Shown: positions 1 through 9,282 of the stretch, in pieces | Layout of the letters: each line of letters opens with the position of its first letter | How positions within the stretch are numbered: the stretch's first letter is position 1 | Origin: Nitrospirota bacterium | Lineage (GTDB): Bacteria > Nitrospirota > JAOUDF01 | DNA length: 9,282 bases | Direction: 5' to 3' | Assembly (NCBI GenBank): GCA_029859385.1 | Contig: JAOUDF010000101.1 | Span: forward strand, 1-9,282 | The notes under the pieces: model-generated | Told to the model about the DNA's origin: nothing | Database searches by the model: none | Seen by the model: only the letters and a program-made list of their open reading frames with translations | Program-made: the position numbers and the translations under genes

Positions 1-1581
1 CTTCTGTGCGTCCCGCTGGGGTTTAAGGATGAGGTGATCGGTACCATATCCGTCTTTGACAAGGAAAAAGATCCTACCAACGAATCGTATGTATTCACTG
101 AGGAAGATTTGCAGCTCCTTTCCATGCTTGCCAGTCAGGCCTCGGTGGCGATACAGAATGCCTTCATGTACGACCATATTGAAAGACTGGCGGAGGAAAA
201 CAGGCGGCGGGTCCTTGAACTTTCGACTCTGTACGACGTCAGCTACGCCATGCGCCGTACGGTCAAGCTCACGCAGCTCTATCATGTAATACTGACCGGG
301 GCGACCATTAGTGATGGTCTCGGTTTCAACCGGGCCATGCTGTTTATCGTCAATGAACGAAGCAATGTCCTCGAAGGAGTGATGGCCGTCGGTCCTTCCA
401 GCGCTTCGGAGGCGGGGGCAATCTGGTCTGATCTGGTGCGGTCTGGTCGGACGATTCTCGATTTCCCGTTATTGGACACTGAAGAAACAGCCCTGCGGGA
501 TTCGCCAATAAACCGTAAGATACGAGAGATACGGGTGCCTCTTGAAGACCGGACGCTGCTTCTGGGGAAGGTAATTGCCGAACGGAAGAGTTTTAATATC
601 AACGATACGACCCATGACCCGCTGATCGACCCCGCCCTCGCCGCCTGGGTCGATGCGAGGGCTTTTGCGGTAGTCCCCCTTGTTGCCCGGGACCATGCCA
701 TAGGGCTGCTGCTGGTAGACAACCTCTTCAGCGGCAAGGCCATCGAGGAGGAAAACATGCAGTTTCTGTCCATGTTCGCGAATCAGGCGGGCCTGGCCAT
801 TGAAAATGCTAAGATGTACCACAACCTCGAACAGGCCAACAAGAACCTCCGAGAGGCCCAGAACAAGCTGATCCAGGCGGAGAAGATGGCGGCGCTGGGG
901 CAGATGGCCGCCGGCATCGCCCACGAGATCAGGAACCCGCTGGTATCCATTGGCGGCTTTGCCCGGAGGCTGGCGGGAAGAGTGGGCGAGGAGACCCAGG
1001 AAAAGCGCTATGCCGAGATCATTATCAAGGAGGTCAGGCGTATCGAGAAGATTGTCCAGGATATCCTGACCTTCTCCAAGGATTCAGCGCCCGCCATGGA
1101 GGAGTGTTCGGTGAACGATATTGTCGAGGATGCCATAGGGCTTTACACGGAGGACCTGGCGGAAAGCGGCTGCCGGGTGGTGAAGGAGCTGGCATCCGAC
1201 CTCCCGCCCATACTGGTGGACCCGCAGCAGTTGATGCAGGTGCTCACGAATATAATCTCCAATGCTGAACAGGCCATGACCGGCGGCGGCGAGCTTGCCA
1301 TCAGGACGTTCATTGCGGACGAGTCCGGCTCCGTTGGTGTCTCCATCGACGATACGGGCGGTGGCATCCCCGAAGACATAATGAGTAACATCTTTACCCC
1401 GTTTTTCACGACAAAGGTCGCGGGTACGGGGCTCGGCCTCTCCATCTGCCACAGGATAATAGAAAAGCACGAGGGCAAGATCGAGGTGCGGAGTGAAGAG
1501 GGACACGGGACGAAGTTTGTCATAAAGCTCCCCTACCGCAGGGAGCGGAGAGCGGTGAAGAGAGAACAGCCCCGGCGATAA
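1..1581 (+). CDS. GAF-domain sensor histidine kinase, 5' end outside the window
   Basis: The frame is open from base 1, so the N-terminus is missing; 526 codons are visible. Numbered from base 1, residues 1-55 are the end of one GAF domain (PLGFKDEVIGTISVFDK, then an AIQNA-type end helix). A short helical linker follows, then a second GAF domain at about 91-273 ending in AGLAIENAKMY. A short coiled coil leads to a HisKA domain with the phospho-acceptor H308 in AHEIRNPL (codon 922-924). The HATPase_c domain has N-box N417/N421, G1 box DDTGGGI (D451), F-box FTPFFTTK and G2 box GTGLGLS, so the ATP site looks intact. No membrane segment is seen in the visible part, which suggests a cytosolic kinase sensing a small ligand or redox state through its GAF domains. 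The ligand cannot be told from the sequence. The likely partner is the receiver protein encoded 74 bases downstream. The family call is firm; the signal is unknown. Confidence 0.95.
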   Translation, partial: LLCVPLGFKDEVIGTISVFDKEKDPTNESYVFTEEDLQLLSMLASQASVAIQNAFMYDHIERLAEENRRRVLELSTLYDVSYAMRRTVKLTQLYHVILTGATISDGLGFNRAMLFIVNERSNVLEGVMAVGPSSASEAGAIWSDLVRSGRTILDFPLLDTEETALRDSPINRKIREIRVPLEDRTLLLGKVIAERKSFNINDTTHDPLIDPALAAWVDARAFAVVPLVARDHAIGLLLVDNLFSGKAIEEENMQFLSMFANQAGLAIENAKMYHNLEQANKNLREAQNKLIQAEKMAALGQMAAGIAHEIRNPLVSIGGFARRLAGRVGEETQEKRYAEIIIKEVRRIEKIVQDILTFSKDSAPAMEECSVNDIVEDAIGLYTEDLAESGCRVVKELASDLPPILVDPQQLMQVLTNIISNAEQAMTGGGELAIRTFIADESGSVGVSIDDTGGGIPEDIMSNIFTPFFTTKVAGTGLGLSICHRIIEKHEGKIEVRSEEGHGTKFVIKLPYRRERRAVKREQPRR

Positions 1582-1604
1582 TGCCGTTAAAAATTGCGTC
1601 TGAG

Positions 1605-1632
1605 TGGACATTTTTTTCATTTGCGTTATACA
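1605..1632 (+). promoter_or_regulatory. Candidate sigma-70 promoter for the receiver gene
   Basis: TGGACA (1605-1610, 5 of 6 to the -35 consensus), a 16-base spacer, then TATACA (1627-1632, 4 of 6 to the -10). It lies in the AT-rich 74-base gap between the kinase stop and the receiver start, and would begin transcription near 1639, just before the Shine-Dalgarno sequence. The leader would be very short. It would let the receiver be made at a higher level than the kinase. Seen by eye only; spacer and -10 are not ideal. Confidence 0.3.
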
Positions 1633-1639
1633 TTCAACA

Positions 1640-1648
1640 GGAGGAGGA
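1640..1648 (+). promoter_or_regulatory. Strong ribosome binding site that sets the receiver start
   Basis: GGAGGAGG ends about 7 bases before the ATG at 1656. It decides between that ATG and the in-frame ATG at 1581, which overlaps the kinase stop codon and would add 25 residues that do not look like receiver-domain sequence. Confidence 0.75.
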
Positions 1649-1655
1649 AAGTCGT

Positions 1656-2009
1656 ATGAAAAAGATACTGATAGTGGACGACGAAGAATCGATCCGGGTA
1701 CTCTATGCGGAGGAACTGCGGGATGCGGGTTATGATGTGTCGATGGCCGGCAGCGGTGAAGAGGCCCTGGTCATGGTGGAAAAGGTCAACCCCGACCTGG
1801 TGACGCTCGATATCAAGATGTCGGGGATGGACGGCGTGGAAACTCTGAGAAGGCTCAAGGAGAAGCGCCGCGACCTGCCCATCATCATGAGCACCGCCTA
1901 CCCTACCTACAAGCAGGATTTCAGCACATGGGCGTCTGACGCCTATATTGTCAAGTCATCAGACATGACTGAGCTGAAGGAGACGATCAAGAAGATACTG
2001 GAAGAGTAG
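1656..2009 (+). CDS. Stand-alone response regulator (receiver domain only)
   Basis: The product is 117 residues, a complete CheY-like receiver with no output domain. It starts MKKILIVDDEES, with D8/D9 as the acidic Mg pocket. D52 in LDIKMSGMDG is the phospho-acceptor, T80 the switch threonine, Y97 the switch aromatic and K100 the conserved lysine. After K100 the usual Pro is replaced by Ser, giving KSSD. The stretch YKQDFSTWASDAYIVKSSD (85-103) looks characteristic of a subgroup of deltaproteobacterial and related receivers; this is recalled from the family, not searched. The ATG at 1656 is chosen because of the strong ribosome binding site and because the receiver fold begins at once. It follows the kinase gene on the same strand, so it is the probable phosphate acceptor of that kinase. 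Lacking an effector, it probably acts by protein-protein contact or as a Spo0F-like phosphorelay link (inference). Confidence 0.93.
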   Translation: MKKILIVDDEESIRVLYAEELRDAGYDVSMAGSGEEALVMVEKVNPDLVTLDIKMSGMDGVETLRRLKEKRRDLPIIMSTAYPTYKQDFSTWASDAYIVKSSDMTELKETIKKILEE

Positions 2010-2018
2010 TCCGGTTAC

Positions 2019-2040
2019 GCGACGATCAGCCGTGCTTTTT
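2019..2040 (+). terminator. Weak candidate intrinsic terminator after the receiver gene
   Basis: Ten bases past the receiver stop, G2019-C2020 and A2022-G2024 can pair with C2031-T2033 and G2034-C2035, leaving G2021 bulged and a six-base loop. T2036-T2040 follows directly. It overlaps the last codons of the convergent fapA-like gene, as is common where two genes converge tightly. The stem is short, so termination may be partial. Confidence 0.3.
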
Positions 2041-3417
2041 AGCCAGGTCATCGGCGGAGAGGGGGAGGGAGAGAATACGCCCTTCCGATACCGATATGTG
2101 GGAAGGGCCCCGTTCATTCTGGATGGTGGTGGTCAATAATGCAAAGGTTATTTCCGTGTTGGCGTGTAACCGTTCAATGGCCTGGATGCAGTTCTCATCC
2201 TTGTGGCTAAGAGTTTCTTCCACCTCTTTCATCTCTTTCTCGGCCTCAGAATATTTGCCGCTCAGAAAATTTTCTACTTCCGACATTTTGGCTGCCCGTT
2301 CCTCCGGATCCGGAAAGGCTTGCGTAAACCGGTCGGCGGCCCCATAAAACTGGTCGAGCTGCGCCTCGGTCTCCTTCAGGGTCTTCTTCAGCTGCTCCCG
2401 CTTTCTCAACATCTCGACCTTGCCCAGGATGGTAAATACTGTCTTCTCTCCCAGTTCAACACCAAGGATGCGGCCGCGGATCATCTTTCTGGCGGTTATG
2501 GTCCCCCCCATCAACGCCCCTTTGCCCTCTTCGGCGAACACCGAACCTTCGTGTGATGTCACCTTGCATGACTTGAGAAAATTCTTGACCCGTATGTCTC
2601 CCCCTGCATCGAGAGTCGCATGTTCGGCAAAGACGCAGAAGATGCTTCCTGTCGCTTTGATACTACAGGTTCCACGACCGAGGACTCCGGCGTTGACCGT
2701 TACGTTTCCGCCACTTTCGATAATCGCTTCCTCTACCCCGTTATGTATGACGATGTCGCCGGCAGCCTTCACGGAGAACCCCGGTTTTACCATTCCGGCA
2801 ATGGTGATATTTCCCATGAACTCAATGTTGCCGGTGGAATAATCCACGTCTCCGTCAACGGTGTATCCCGGCTGCACGGAAATTTTGTGGCCCACCACCT
2901 GTGGACATCCGTCGATGCTGGCAAGGAGCTGGTAACCGTCCGGTGACTGCTCAACGTTGTCGCCCATGACAAATTCAATCATCTTGCCTGCCTTTGACGC
3001 AATAGGCGTCCCCTTCACGGTAGTGCCGTCAACGCCGCGGGTCGGGAGGTGACGCTTGGCTATGGGGGCTCCCTTGGTAGTGCTTGCTACGGTACCGAGA
3101 TTTCTGTAGTCGACATGGCCATGTTCCTCGGTGATGTGGAGGGAATGGTCCCTGTTGAAGAGATACTCGATCCAGCCATCTTTACCGTCTTCAGCTGCTG
3201 TCCCTTCGGCGACGACAAGGGAGTCATCCTCTTCGCGGAATGTTTCCAGTATGCCGTGGGTTACATGGTGTGAACGTATGGAGGAAAGGAGCGCCTCTTT
3301 TTCAGTTTCAAAAAATGAGGCCTCGGGGATGGGCGAGATGGTGGCCTTCAGTTCGTCGGCGGAGATGACCAACTCGAAGCGGCCTTCCAGTATTTTTGTT
3401 TTGAAAGGGGCGGCCAT
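2026..3417 (-). CDS. fapA: FapA-like polymer-forming protein (DUF342 family)
   Basis: The product is 463 residues and appears complete. Residues 1-65 are the N-terminal DUF342 module, with VISADELKATI and later a VTHGI motif. At 117-143 is the family hallmark GAPIAKRHLPTRGVDGTTVKG-like region. From about 183 to 320 is a right-handed beta-helix made of repeated short turns such as VDGDVDYSTGNIEF, GDIVIHNGVEEAII, GGNVTVNAG and GGDIRVKN. A charged helical, probably coiled-coil region occupies about 333-425, then a short C-terminal tail. There is no signal peptide or membrane segment, so it is probably cytosolic. The name FapA (flagellar assembly protein A) comes from the family; in Vibrio a FapA acts in polar flagellation. 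No flagellar gene is seen nearby, so the role here is open. The ATG at 3417 has GGAG (plus-strand 3423-3426) 5 bases upstream. The gene is convergent with the receiver gene (16 bases between stops) and divergent from the rRNA methyltransferase gene. Confidence 0.88.
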   Translation of the reverse strand: MAAPFKTKILEGRFELVISADELKATISPIPEASFFETEKEALLSSIRSHHVTHGILETFREEDDSLVVAEGTAAEDGKDGWIEYLFNRDHSLHITEEHGHVDYRNLGTVASTTKGAPIAKRHLPTRGVDGTTVKGTPIASKAGKMIEFVMGDNVEQSPDGYQLLASIDGCPQVVGHKISVQPGYTVDGDVDYSTGNIEFMGNITIAGMVKPGFSVKAAGDIVIHNGVEEAIIESGGNVTVNAGVLGRGTCSIKATGSIFCVFAEHATLDAGGDIRVKNFLKSCKVTSHEGSVFAEEGKGALMGGTITARKMIRGRILGVELGEKTVFTILGKVEMLRKREQLKKTLKETEAQLDQFYGAADRFTQAFPDPEERAAKMSEVENFLSGKYSEAEKEMKEVEETLSHKDENCIQAIERLHANTEITFALLTTTIQNERGPSHISVSEGRILSLPLSADDLAKKHG

Positions 3418-3458
3418 AAAAGCTCCATTTAGCCAAAAAAATTAAGCAGATATTTTCA

Positions 3459-3486
3459 TTTACGGCATCATCAGGAAGAAAGTTTA
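3459..3486 (-). promoter_or_regulatory. Candidate sigma-28 (FliA)-like promoter for the fapA-like gene
   Basis: On the minus strand, TAAACTTT (3486-3479) is followed after 12 bases by GCCGTAAA (3466-3459). The sigma-28 consensus is TAAAGTTT-N11-GCCGATAA, so 7 of 8 and 6 of 8 positions match, with a spacer one base too long. Transcription would begin near 3453, about 35 bases before the ATG at 3417. The match to a flagellar sigma factor upstream of a flagellar-family gene is suggestive, but was found by eye. Confidence 0.3.
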
Positions 3487-3514
3487 ATGTTACGAAATCA
3501 TTGGGTCGAGAGAG

Positions 3515-3543
3515 ATGAAAGGGCGATGACTTTGTGCTATGCT
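3515..3543 (+). promoter_or_regulatory. Candidate extended -10 promoter for the methyltransferase-uvrA operon
   Basis: ATGAAA (3515-3520, 4 of 6 to the -35), a 17-base spacer, and TATGCT (3538-3543, 4 of 6) preceded by TG at 3535-3536, making an extended -10 element. Transcription would start near 3550, about 14 bases before the ATG at 3564. If used, the upstream in-frame GTG at 3534 would lie inside the promoter and could not be the start codon. Confidence 0.4.
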
Positions 3544-3552
3544 GGGCTTTTT

Positions 3553-3558
3553 GGGGGG
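3553..3558 (+). promoter_or_regulatory. Ribosome binding site that sets the methyltransferase start
   Basis: A GGGGGG run lies 5 bases before the ATG at 3564. It favours that start over the GTG at 3534, which would add ten residues rich in Trp, Cys and Phe that are unlike the start of a TRAM domain. Confidence 0.6.
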
Positions 3559-3563
3559 ATGCG

Positions 3564-4873
3564 ATGAAGCCCGGGGAGAACCTCTCTCTGCAGATTGAAA
3601 AAATGGCCTTTGGCGGCAAGGGGCTGGCTCGACATGCCGGCAGGGTCGTGTTTGTCGATGATGTGCTGCCCGGAGAGCGGGTTGTCGCCAAGGTTGAAAA
3701 AGTGCGGCGGGACTTCATGGAGGGCAGCCTTGTCGAAATTGTGGAGCCATCACCGGACCGGACCCTACCATCCTGCCCTGTCGCAGCGGAATGCGGTGGC
3801 TGCCAGTGGATGCATGCCTCGTATCCAGGGCAATTGCGGTTGAAGGAAGAGGTGCTTCGCGACACGCTCCGGCGGGTGGGGAGCATCGCCGAGCCTGATA
3901 TTCTGGCCATTATTCCATCCGAGGAGCCGTGGGCATATCGACATCGCGGACAATTCAAGATGGGATCAAAGGGTCATAAGCCGCTTATCGGCTTCTATCG
4001 TGAGCAAAGCCATAATATCGTCGATATCTCGCACTGCCCCGTCTTTCACCCGATGCTTAATAACGTCCTCGCAGCGCTGAGAAAGGTTGTCGCCGCGGAA
4101 CCCGGCTGGGTTGACGCCATCGCAGAGGGGCGCATCTGCACGGGTTTCCCCGCCGCTGAAACCGTTCTGCTCCTTATCCCTCACGAGCGAAAACGGATCG
4201 ATACGGAGCGGTTATTCATCCTTCTTAAACAGGAAATTCCGCACCTCAAGGGACTGGCGGTAAGTAAGGGGGGACGCGTGGTGAGCCGCGTCGGCGATAC
4301 AGCCCTCCGGTTTGCACTTCAGGCTGCCTCCGGCCCGCTGAACCTCGTAGTAAAAGACGGCGGATTCTTCCAATCCAACTGGCCCACCAGCCGCCATCTT
4401 GTCGATACGGCCCTCGATTTTCTCGACGCTGAACCCGGCGATACGGTGCTTGATCTGTATGCGGGCGTCGGAAACTTTTCTCTCGCCTTCGCCCGTCGGG
4501 CGGCTCAGGTCGTGGCTGTGGAGGAGAGCTCTTCAGCGGTCGAATGCGCGGAGGAGAATGCGACCTTGAATGGTGTGTCCAATTTTGAGATAATGGCCGC
4601 TTCCTCTGAAGCAGGAACCGGTCGGGTGCTGAAAGCGGACCTTGTGCATCTCGACCCGCCCCGGCAGGGGGCGGCCCGCGAGGTGCTGGATGAAATCATG
4701 CGACTCGGGCCGCGAAAGATGGTCTACACCTCGTGCAACCCCAGCATCCTGGCGCGGGACCTTAAAATCCTCGCCTCCGGAGGCTATCGCGTCGGCAGGG
4801 TGCAACCGGTGGACATGTTTCCGCAGACGTACCACATAGAGACCGTTGTTGAATTAACCAGACTGAAGGGTTT

Positions 4874-4877
<4 letters not shown>
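3564..4877 (+). CDS. rlmD: 23S rRNA (uracil-5-)-methyltransferase, RlmD/RumA type
   Basis: The product is 437 residues, close to the usual length. It uses S-adenosylmethionine to methylate C5 of a uracil, in 23S rRNA by family (U1939 for E. coli RlmD). Residues 4-62 are a TRAM RNA-binding domain. Cys71, Cys77, Cys80 ([10 protein letters not shown]) and Cys158 (ISHCPVF) match the four ligands of the 4Fe-4S cluster of RumA. GGFFQSN (266-272) is the conserved substrate-contact region. [10 protein letters not shown] (297-306) is the SAM-binding loop and DPPR (364-367) the next motif. C391 in TSCNP is the catalytic nucleophile, and E426 in YHIE matches the catalytic glutamate. Nothing essential is missing. 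The close relatives TrmA (tRNA U54), RlmC and the dual enzyme RlmCD cannot be fully excluded, but the cluster cysteines argue against TrmA. Its stop overlaps the uvrA start (ATGA), so the two are probably co-transcribed and translationally coupled. Confidence 0.9.
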
Positions 4878-7690
<2,813 letters not shown>

Positions 7691-7739
7691 CCCTTGACAG
7701 TCCTGTTCCGCCTGTGGCACCATTTCACGACACTTTTTG

Positions 7740-7767
7740 TTGAAAACACAAGCTGTTATGAAATTAT
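7740..7767 (+). promoter_or_regulatory. Candidate promoter for tolA-tolB in the 120-base gap after uvrA
   Basis: TTGAAA (7740-7745, 5 of 6), a 16-base spacer and AATTAT (7762-7767, 4 of 6) lie in the AT-rich middle of the non-coding stretch 7691-7810; the leader to the GTG at 7811 would be about 37 bases. A perfect TTGACA occurs at 7694-7699 but has only a poor -10 (CACCAT at 7718-7723). The gap holds no clear terminator for uvrA, so read-through from uvrA is also possible. Confidence 0.3.
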
Positions 7768-7810
7768 CGCCTCATTGGGCGGAGACACCTTTCAGGGATA
7801 GATATCATAC

Positions 7811-8626
7811 GTGAGAGGTTCCTTAGGTTCACACGGATTCGACCACGGCTTCAGGCCGGACCTGCCGGTTTCGCTTCTGCTTTCAGTGGCCCTTCATGTC
7901 GGGCTCCTGCTGCTTCTGAGCTATTCGCCATTTCGGGTAATATCCAATGCCGGTCAGCCGACGCTGATCAGCGTCGATCTGGCGGCTGCTCCCGAAGAAG
8001 TGTCCGAGACTTCGTCGGCTCCGGTGGAAAAGGCGGAGACGCCACCTGTTCAGCCAACCCCTCCACCGGTTGTGAAGAAGGCCGAACCAAAGGCCAAGCC
8101 CGCCCCTGCCAAAGATGACGTAGTCCTGAAAAAGGTAAAGAAGAAGCCCGAGCCGGTAAGGGAAGAAAAGACACCGGTTGAGGAGGCGAAACCCGTTCCA
8201 CCGACGGAGGTTGCTCCGGCGCAGCGTAAACTCAGGCTTGTCCGTCGCAAGGCGCCCACTACGGCAGCGGCATCCGAGGAGACCAACCCCATAAGCGCCC
8301 TGGAGGGTGCCCGCGAGGGGGTCGATGCCTCCACGAACTACTACATACAAAACATGGTGGCGCAGATAGCCCGCCGGTGGCAGCCGCCGGGAACTGTCCG
8401 CTACGATCGCGGCGTTCAGCCGGTGATAGTCTATTTCAAGATTCAAAAGGACGGGCGGATCACGCACATCTCGATTGAGACAAGTTCGGGGAGGAAAGAC
8501 CTGGACCTCTCCGCCGAGAGGGCAGTCATCGAGACGCGGACAGTCCCCCCCCTTCCGCCTAACCTGATGCAGGATGACACCCTCGGGGTGTATTTCAAGT
8601 TCATACCCAAACTGGCCGGAGGATAG
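7811..8626 (+). CDS. tolA: TolA-like (TonB/TolA family) envelope energy-transducing protein
   Basis: The product is 271 residues. Residues 1-17 are a short cytoplasmic N-terminus and about 18-37 one membrane helix (PVSLLLSVALHVGLLLLL), including the His typical of TonB/TolA anchors (H29). Residues 60-150 are a Pro/Lys/Glu/Ala-rich periplasmic linker. From about 176 to 268 is a compact TolA/TonB C-terminal domain, with NYYIQNMVAQIARRW, VIVYFKIQKDGRI and PPLPPNL. The protein would span the periplasm and link inner-membrane TolQR to TolB/Pal at the outer membrane. E. coli TolA is much longer (421 residues, long helical domain II); the linker here resembles TonB. TolA is preferred because tolB follows by 6 bases. 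The GTG start is chosen because TAG lies in frame at 7799-7801 and the next usable start would fall inside the membrane helix. The Shine-Dalgarno AGGG (7794-7797) is weak and distant (13 bases). Confidence 0.82.
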   Translation: MRGSLGSHGFDHGFRPDLPVSLLLSVALHVGLLLLLSYSPFRVISNAGQPTLISVDLAAAPEEVSETSSAPVEKAETPPVQPTPPPVVKKAEPKAKPAPAKDDVVLKKVKKKPEPVREEKTPVEEAKPVPPTEVAPAQRKLRLVRRKAPTTAAASEETNPISALEGAREGVDASTNYYIQNMVAQIARRWQPPGTVRYDRGVQPVIVYFKIQKDGRITHISIETSSGRKDLDLSAERAVIETRTVPPLPPNLMQDDTLGVYFKFIPKLAGG

Positions 8627-8632
8627 CCGTTC

Positions 8633-9282
8633 ATGTTCAGGATAGTCTTGCTGGTACTGTTTCTCGTCCCTTCGCTGTCATTGGCCGCGGATATCCATGT
8701 CTCCACTACAAAGGCCCCGGCCAAGATCGATATACTGGTCGCCGATTTCACCAAGGACGGTAACTTTACCGACCCCGAGGGACGTCATAAGGCCATGGCC
8801 GATATCTTCCAGCATGATCTGGAATTTTCCGGTCTGTTTCGCGTTATTCGTGTGGCCGATGCCGGCACTGAAAAGGTGAAGTGGCGGGAGATGGGGCCGC
8901 CTTTTGTCTTCATCGGCAGCTACTCCACCGACGGCCGGGATATCTGGATCGAGGGGAAGCTCTACAATGCCGCAACCGGAGACCTGATCTTTTCGAAGAA
9001 GTATGACCGGGGCGTTTCGATCATGCGGCAGCGAGTCCATCAACTGGCCGATCACGTCACCTTTCAGCTCACGGGCGAGAAGGGGATCGCCACCTCCAAA
9101 ATTGCCTTTATCTCCGATGCCACGGGATCGAAAGAGCTCTACGTCATGGACTATGACGGCCACAACATCCGCCAGATTACCTTCGACAAGTCGATCGCTA
9201 CGCTTCCCAAATGGTCCTCCGACGGCAGCTATCTCCTCTTTACCACCTACCGGCGTGGTGTTGCCGACCTGGCGTGGATCTC
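8633..9282 (+). CDS. tolB: Tol-Pal system periplasmic protein TolB, 3' end outside the window
   Basis: 216 complete codons plus two bases are visible and the frame is open to the edge. The first 18 residues (MFRIVLLVLFLVPSLSLA) are a Sec signal peptide with a likely SLA|AD cleavage. Residues 20 to about 148 form the N-terminal TolB domain (KIDILVADF, DLEFSGLFRVI, WIEGKLYNAATGDLI). Beta-propeller (PD40) repeats begin near 155, with KIAFISDATGSKELYVMD, GHNIRQIT, then KWSSDGSYLLFTTYRRG. TolB is periplasmic, binds Pal and TolA, and supports outer-membrane invagination and integrity. GGAGG at 8618-8622, inside the end of tolA, lies 10 bases before the ATG, so tolA and tolB almost surely share a transcript. 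The family length is about 430, so roughly half is missing. pal would be expected next. Confidence 0.93.
   Translation, partial: MFRIVLLVLFLVPSLSLAADIHVSTTKAPAKIDILVADFTKDGNFTDPEGRHKAMADIFQHDLEFSGLFRVIRVADAGTEKVKWREMGPPFVFIGSYSTDGRDIWIEGKLYNAATGDLIFSKKYDRGVSIMRQRVHQLADHVTFQLTGEKGIATSKIAFISDATGSKELYVMDYDGHNIRQITFDKSIATLPKWSSDGSYLLFTTYRRGVADLAWI

Noticed and set aside
1573..1586. CGGC-loop-GCCG inverted repeat across the kinase stop as a terminator
   Set aside because: The stem has only four base pairs and no T-run follows; the next bases are TTAAAAATT.
1581..1655. In-frame ATG at 1581 overlapping the kinase stop (TAATG) as the receiver start
   Set aside because: The overlap looks like coupling, but the 25 extra residues do not resemble receiver sequence, and a strong GGAGGAGG site lies right before the ATG at 1656.
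7715..7731. TGGCAC at 7715-7720 as the -24 box of a sigma-54 promoter before tolA
   Set aside because: The needed GC of the -12 box is absent at the right spacing; CG is found instead and the TTGC element does not match.
7768..7781. CGCC-loop-GGCG hairpin in the uvrA-tolA gap as the uvrA terminator
   Set aside because: Four firm base pairs only and no T-run downstream (GAGACACC follows). It may be chance.
7883..8467. Several minus-strand open frames opposite tolA and a 161-codon one opposite tolB
   Set aside because: They are antisense to genes with clear domains, have no convincing ribosome binding sites, and look like mirror frames of GC-rich coding DNA.

Overview
This window reads as ordinary chromosomal DNA of a Gram-negative bacterium. 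The best guess is a deltaproteobacterium of the Desulfuromonadales/Geobacter type. That guess rests on three things: a GAF-type sensor kinase paired with a stand-alone receiver protein carrying a KSSD-type C-terminus, a DUF342/FapA protein, and a short TonB-like TolA in front of TolB. The TolA and TolB genes require an outer membrane. The DNA is moderately GC-rich and nearly all coding. I see no rRNA, tRNA, insertion sequence, CRISPR array or prophage gene.

Layout. (1) Bases 1-2009, plus strand: the 3' part of a soluble GAF-GAF histidine kinase gene, cut by the window edge, then a 117-residue receiver-only response regulator. (2) Bases 2026-3417, minus strand: a complete fapA-like (DUF342) gene, convergent with the regulator gene and only 16 bases from it. 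(3) Bases 3418-3563: a divergent intergenic region with a candidate sigma-28-like promoter facing fapA and an extended -10 promoter facing the methyltransferase. (4) Bases 3564-7690, plus strand: an iron-sulfur 23S rRNA uracil-5-methyltransferase (RlmD/RumA type), overlapping uvrA by 4 bases. (5) Bases 7691-7810: a non-coding gap with a weak promoter candidate. (6) Bases 7811-9282, plus strand: tolA-like, then tolB. tolB runs off the right edge.

How the genes work together. The kinase and receiver probably form one phosphotransfer pair whose output lies elsewhere, because the receiver has no effector domain. The methyltransferase and UvrA look translationally coupled, although one acts in ribosome maturation and the other in nucleotide excision repair. 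TolA and TolB belong to the Tol-Pal trans-envelope system. The tolQ and tolR genes expected upstream are not in the window.

I did not find a convincing undescribed system. The most useful leads are the sigma-28-like promoter at fapA, the KSSD-type receiver, and the tolAB cluster that starts without tolQR. All functional calls come from reading motifs by eye, with no database search.
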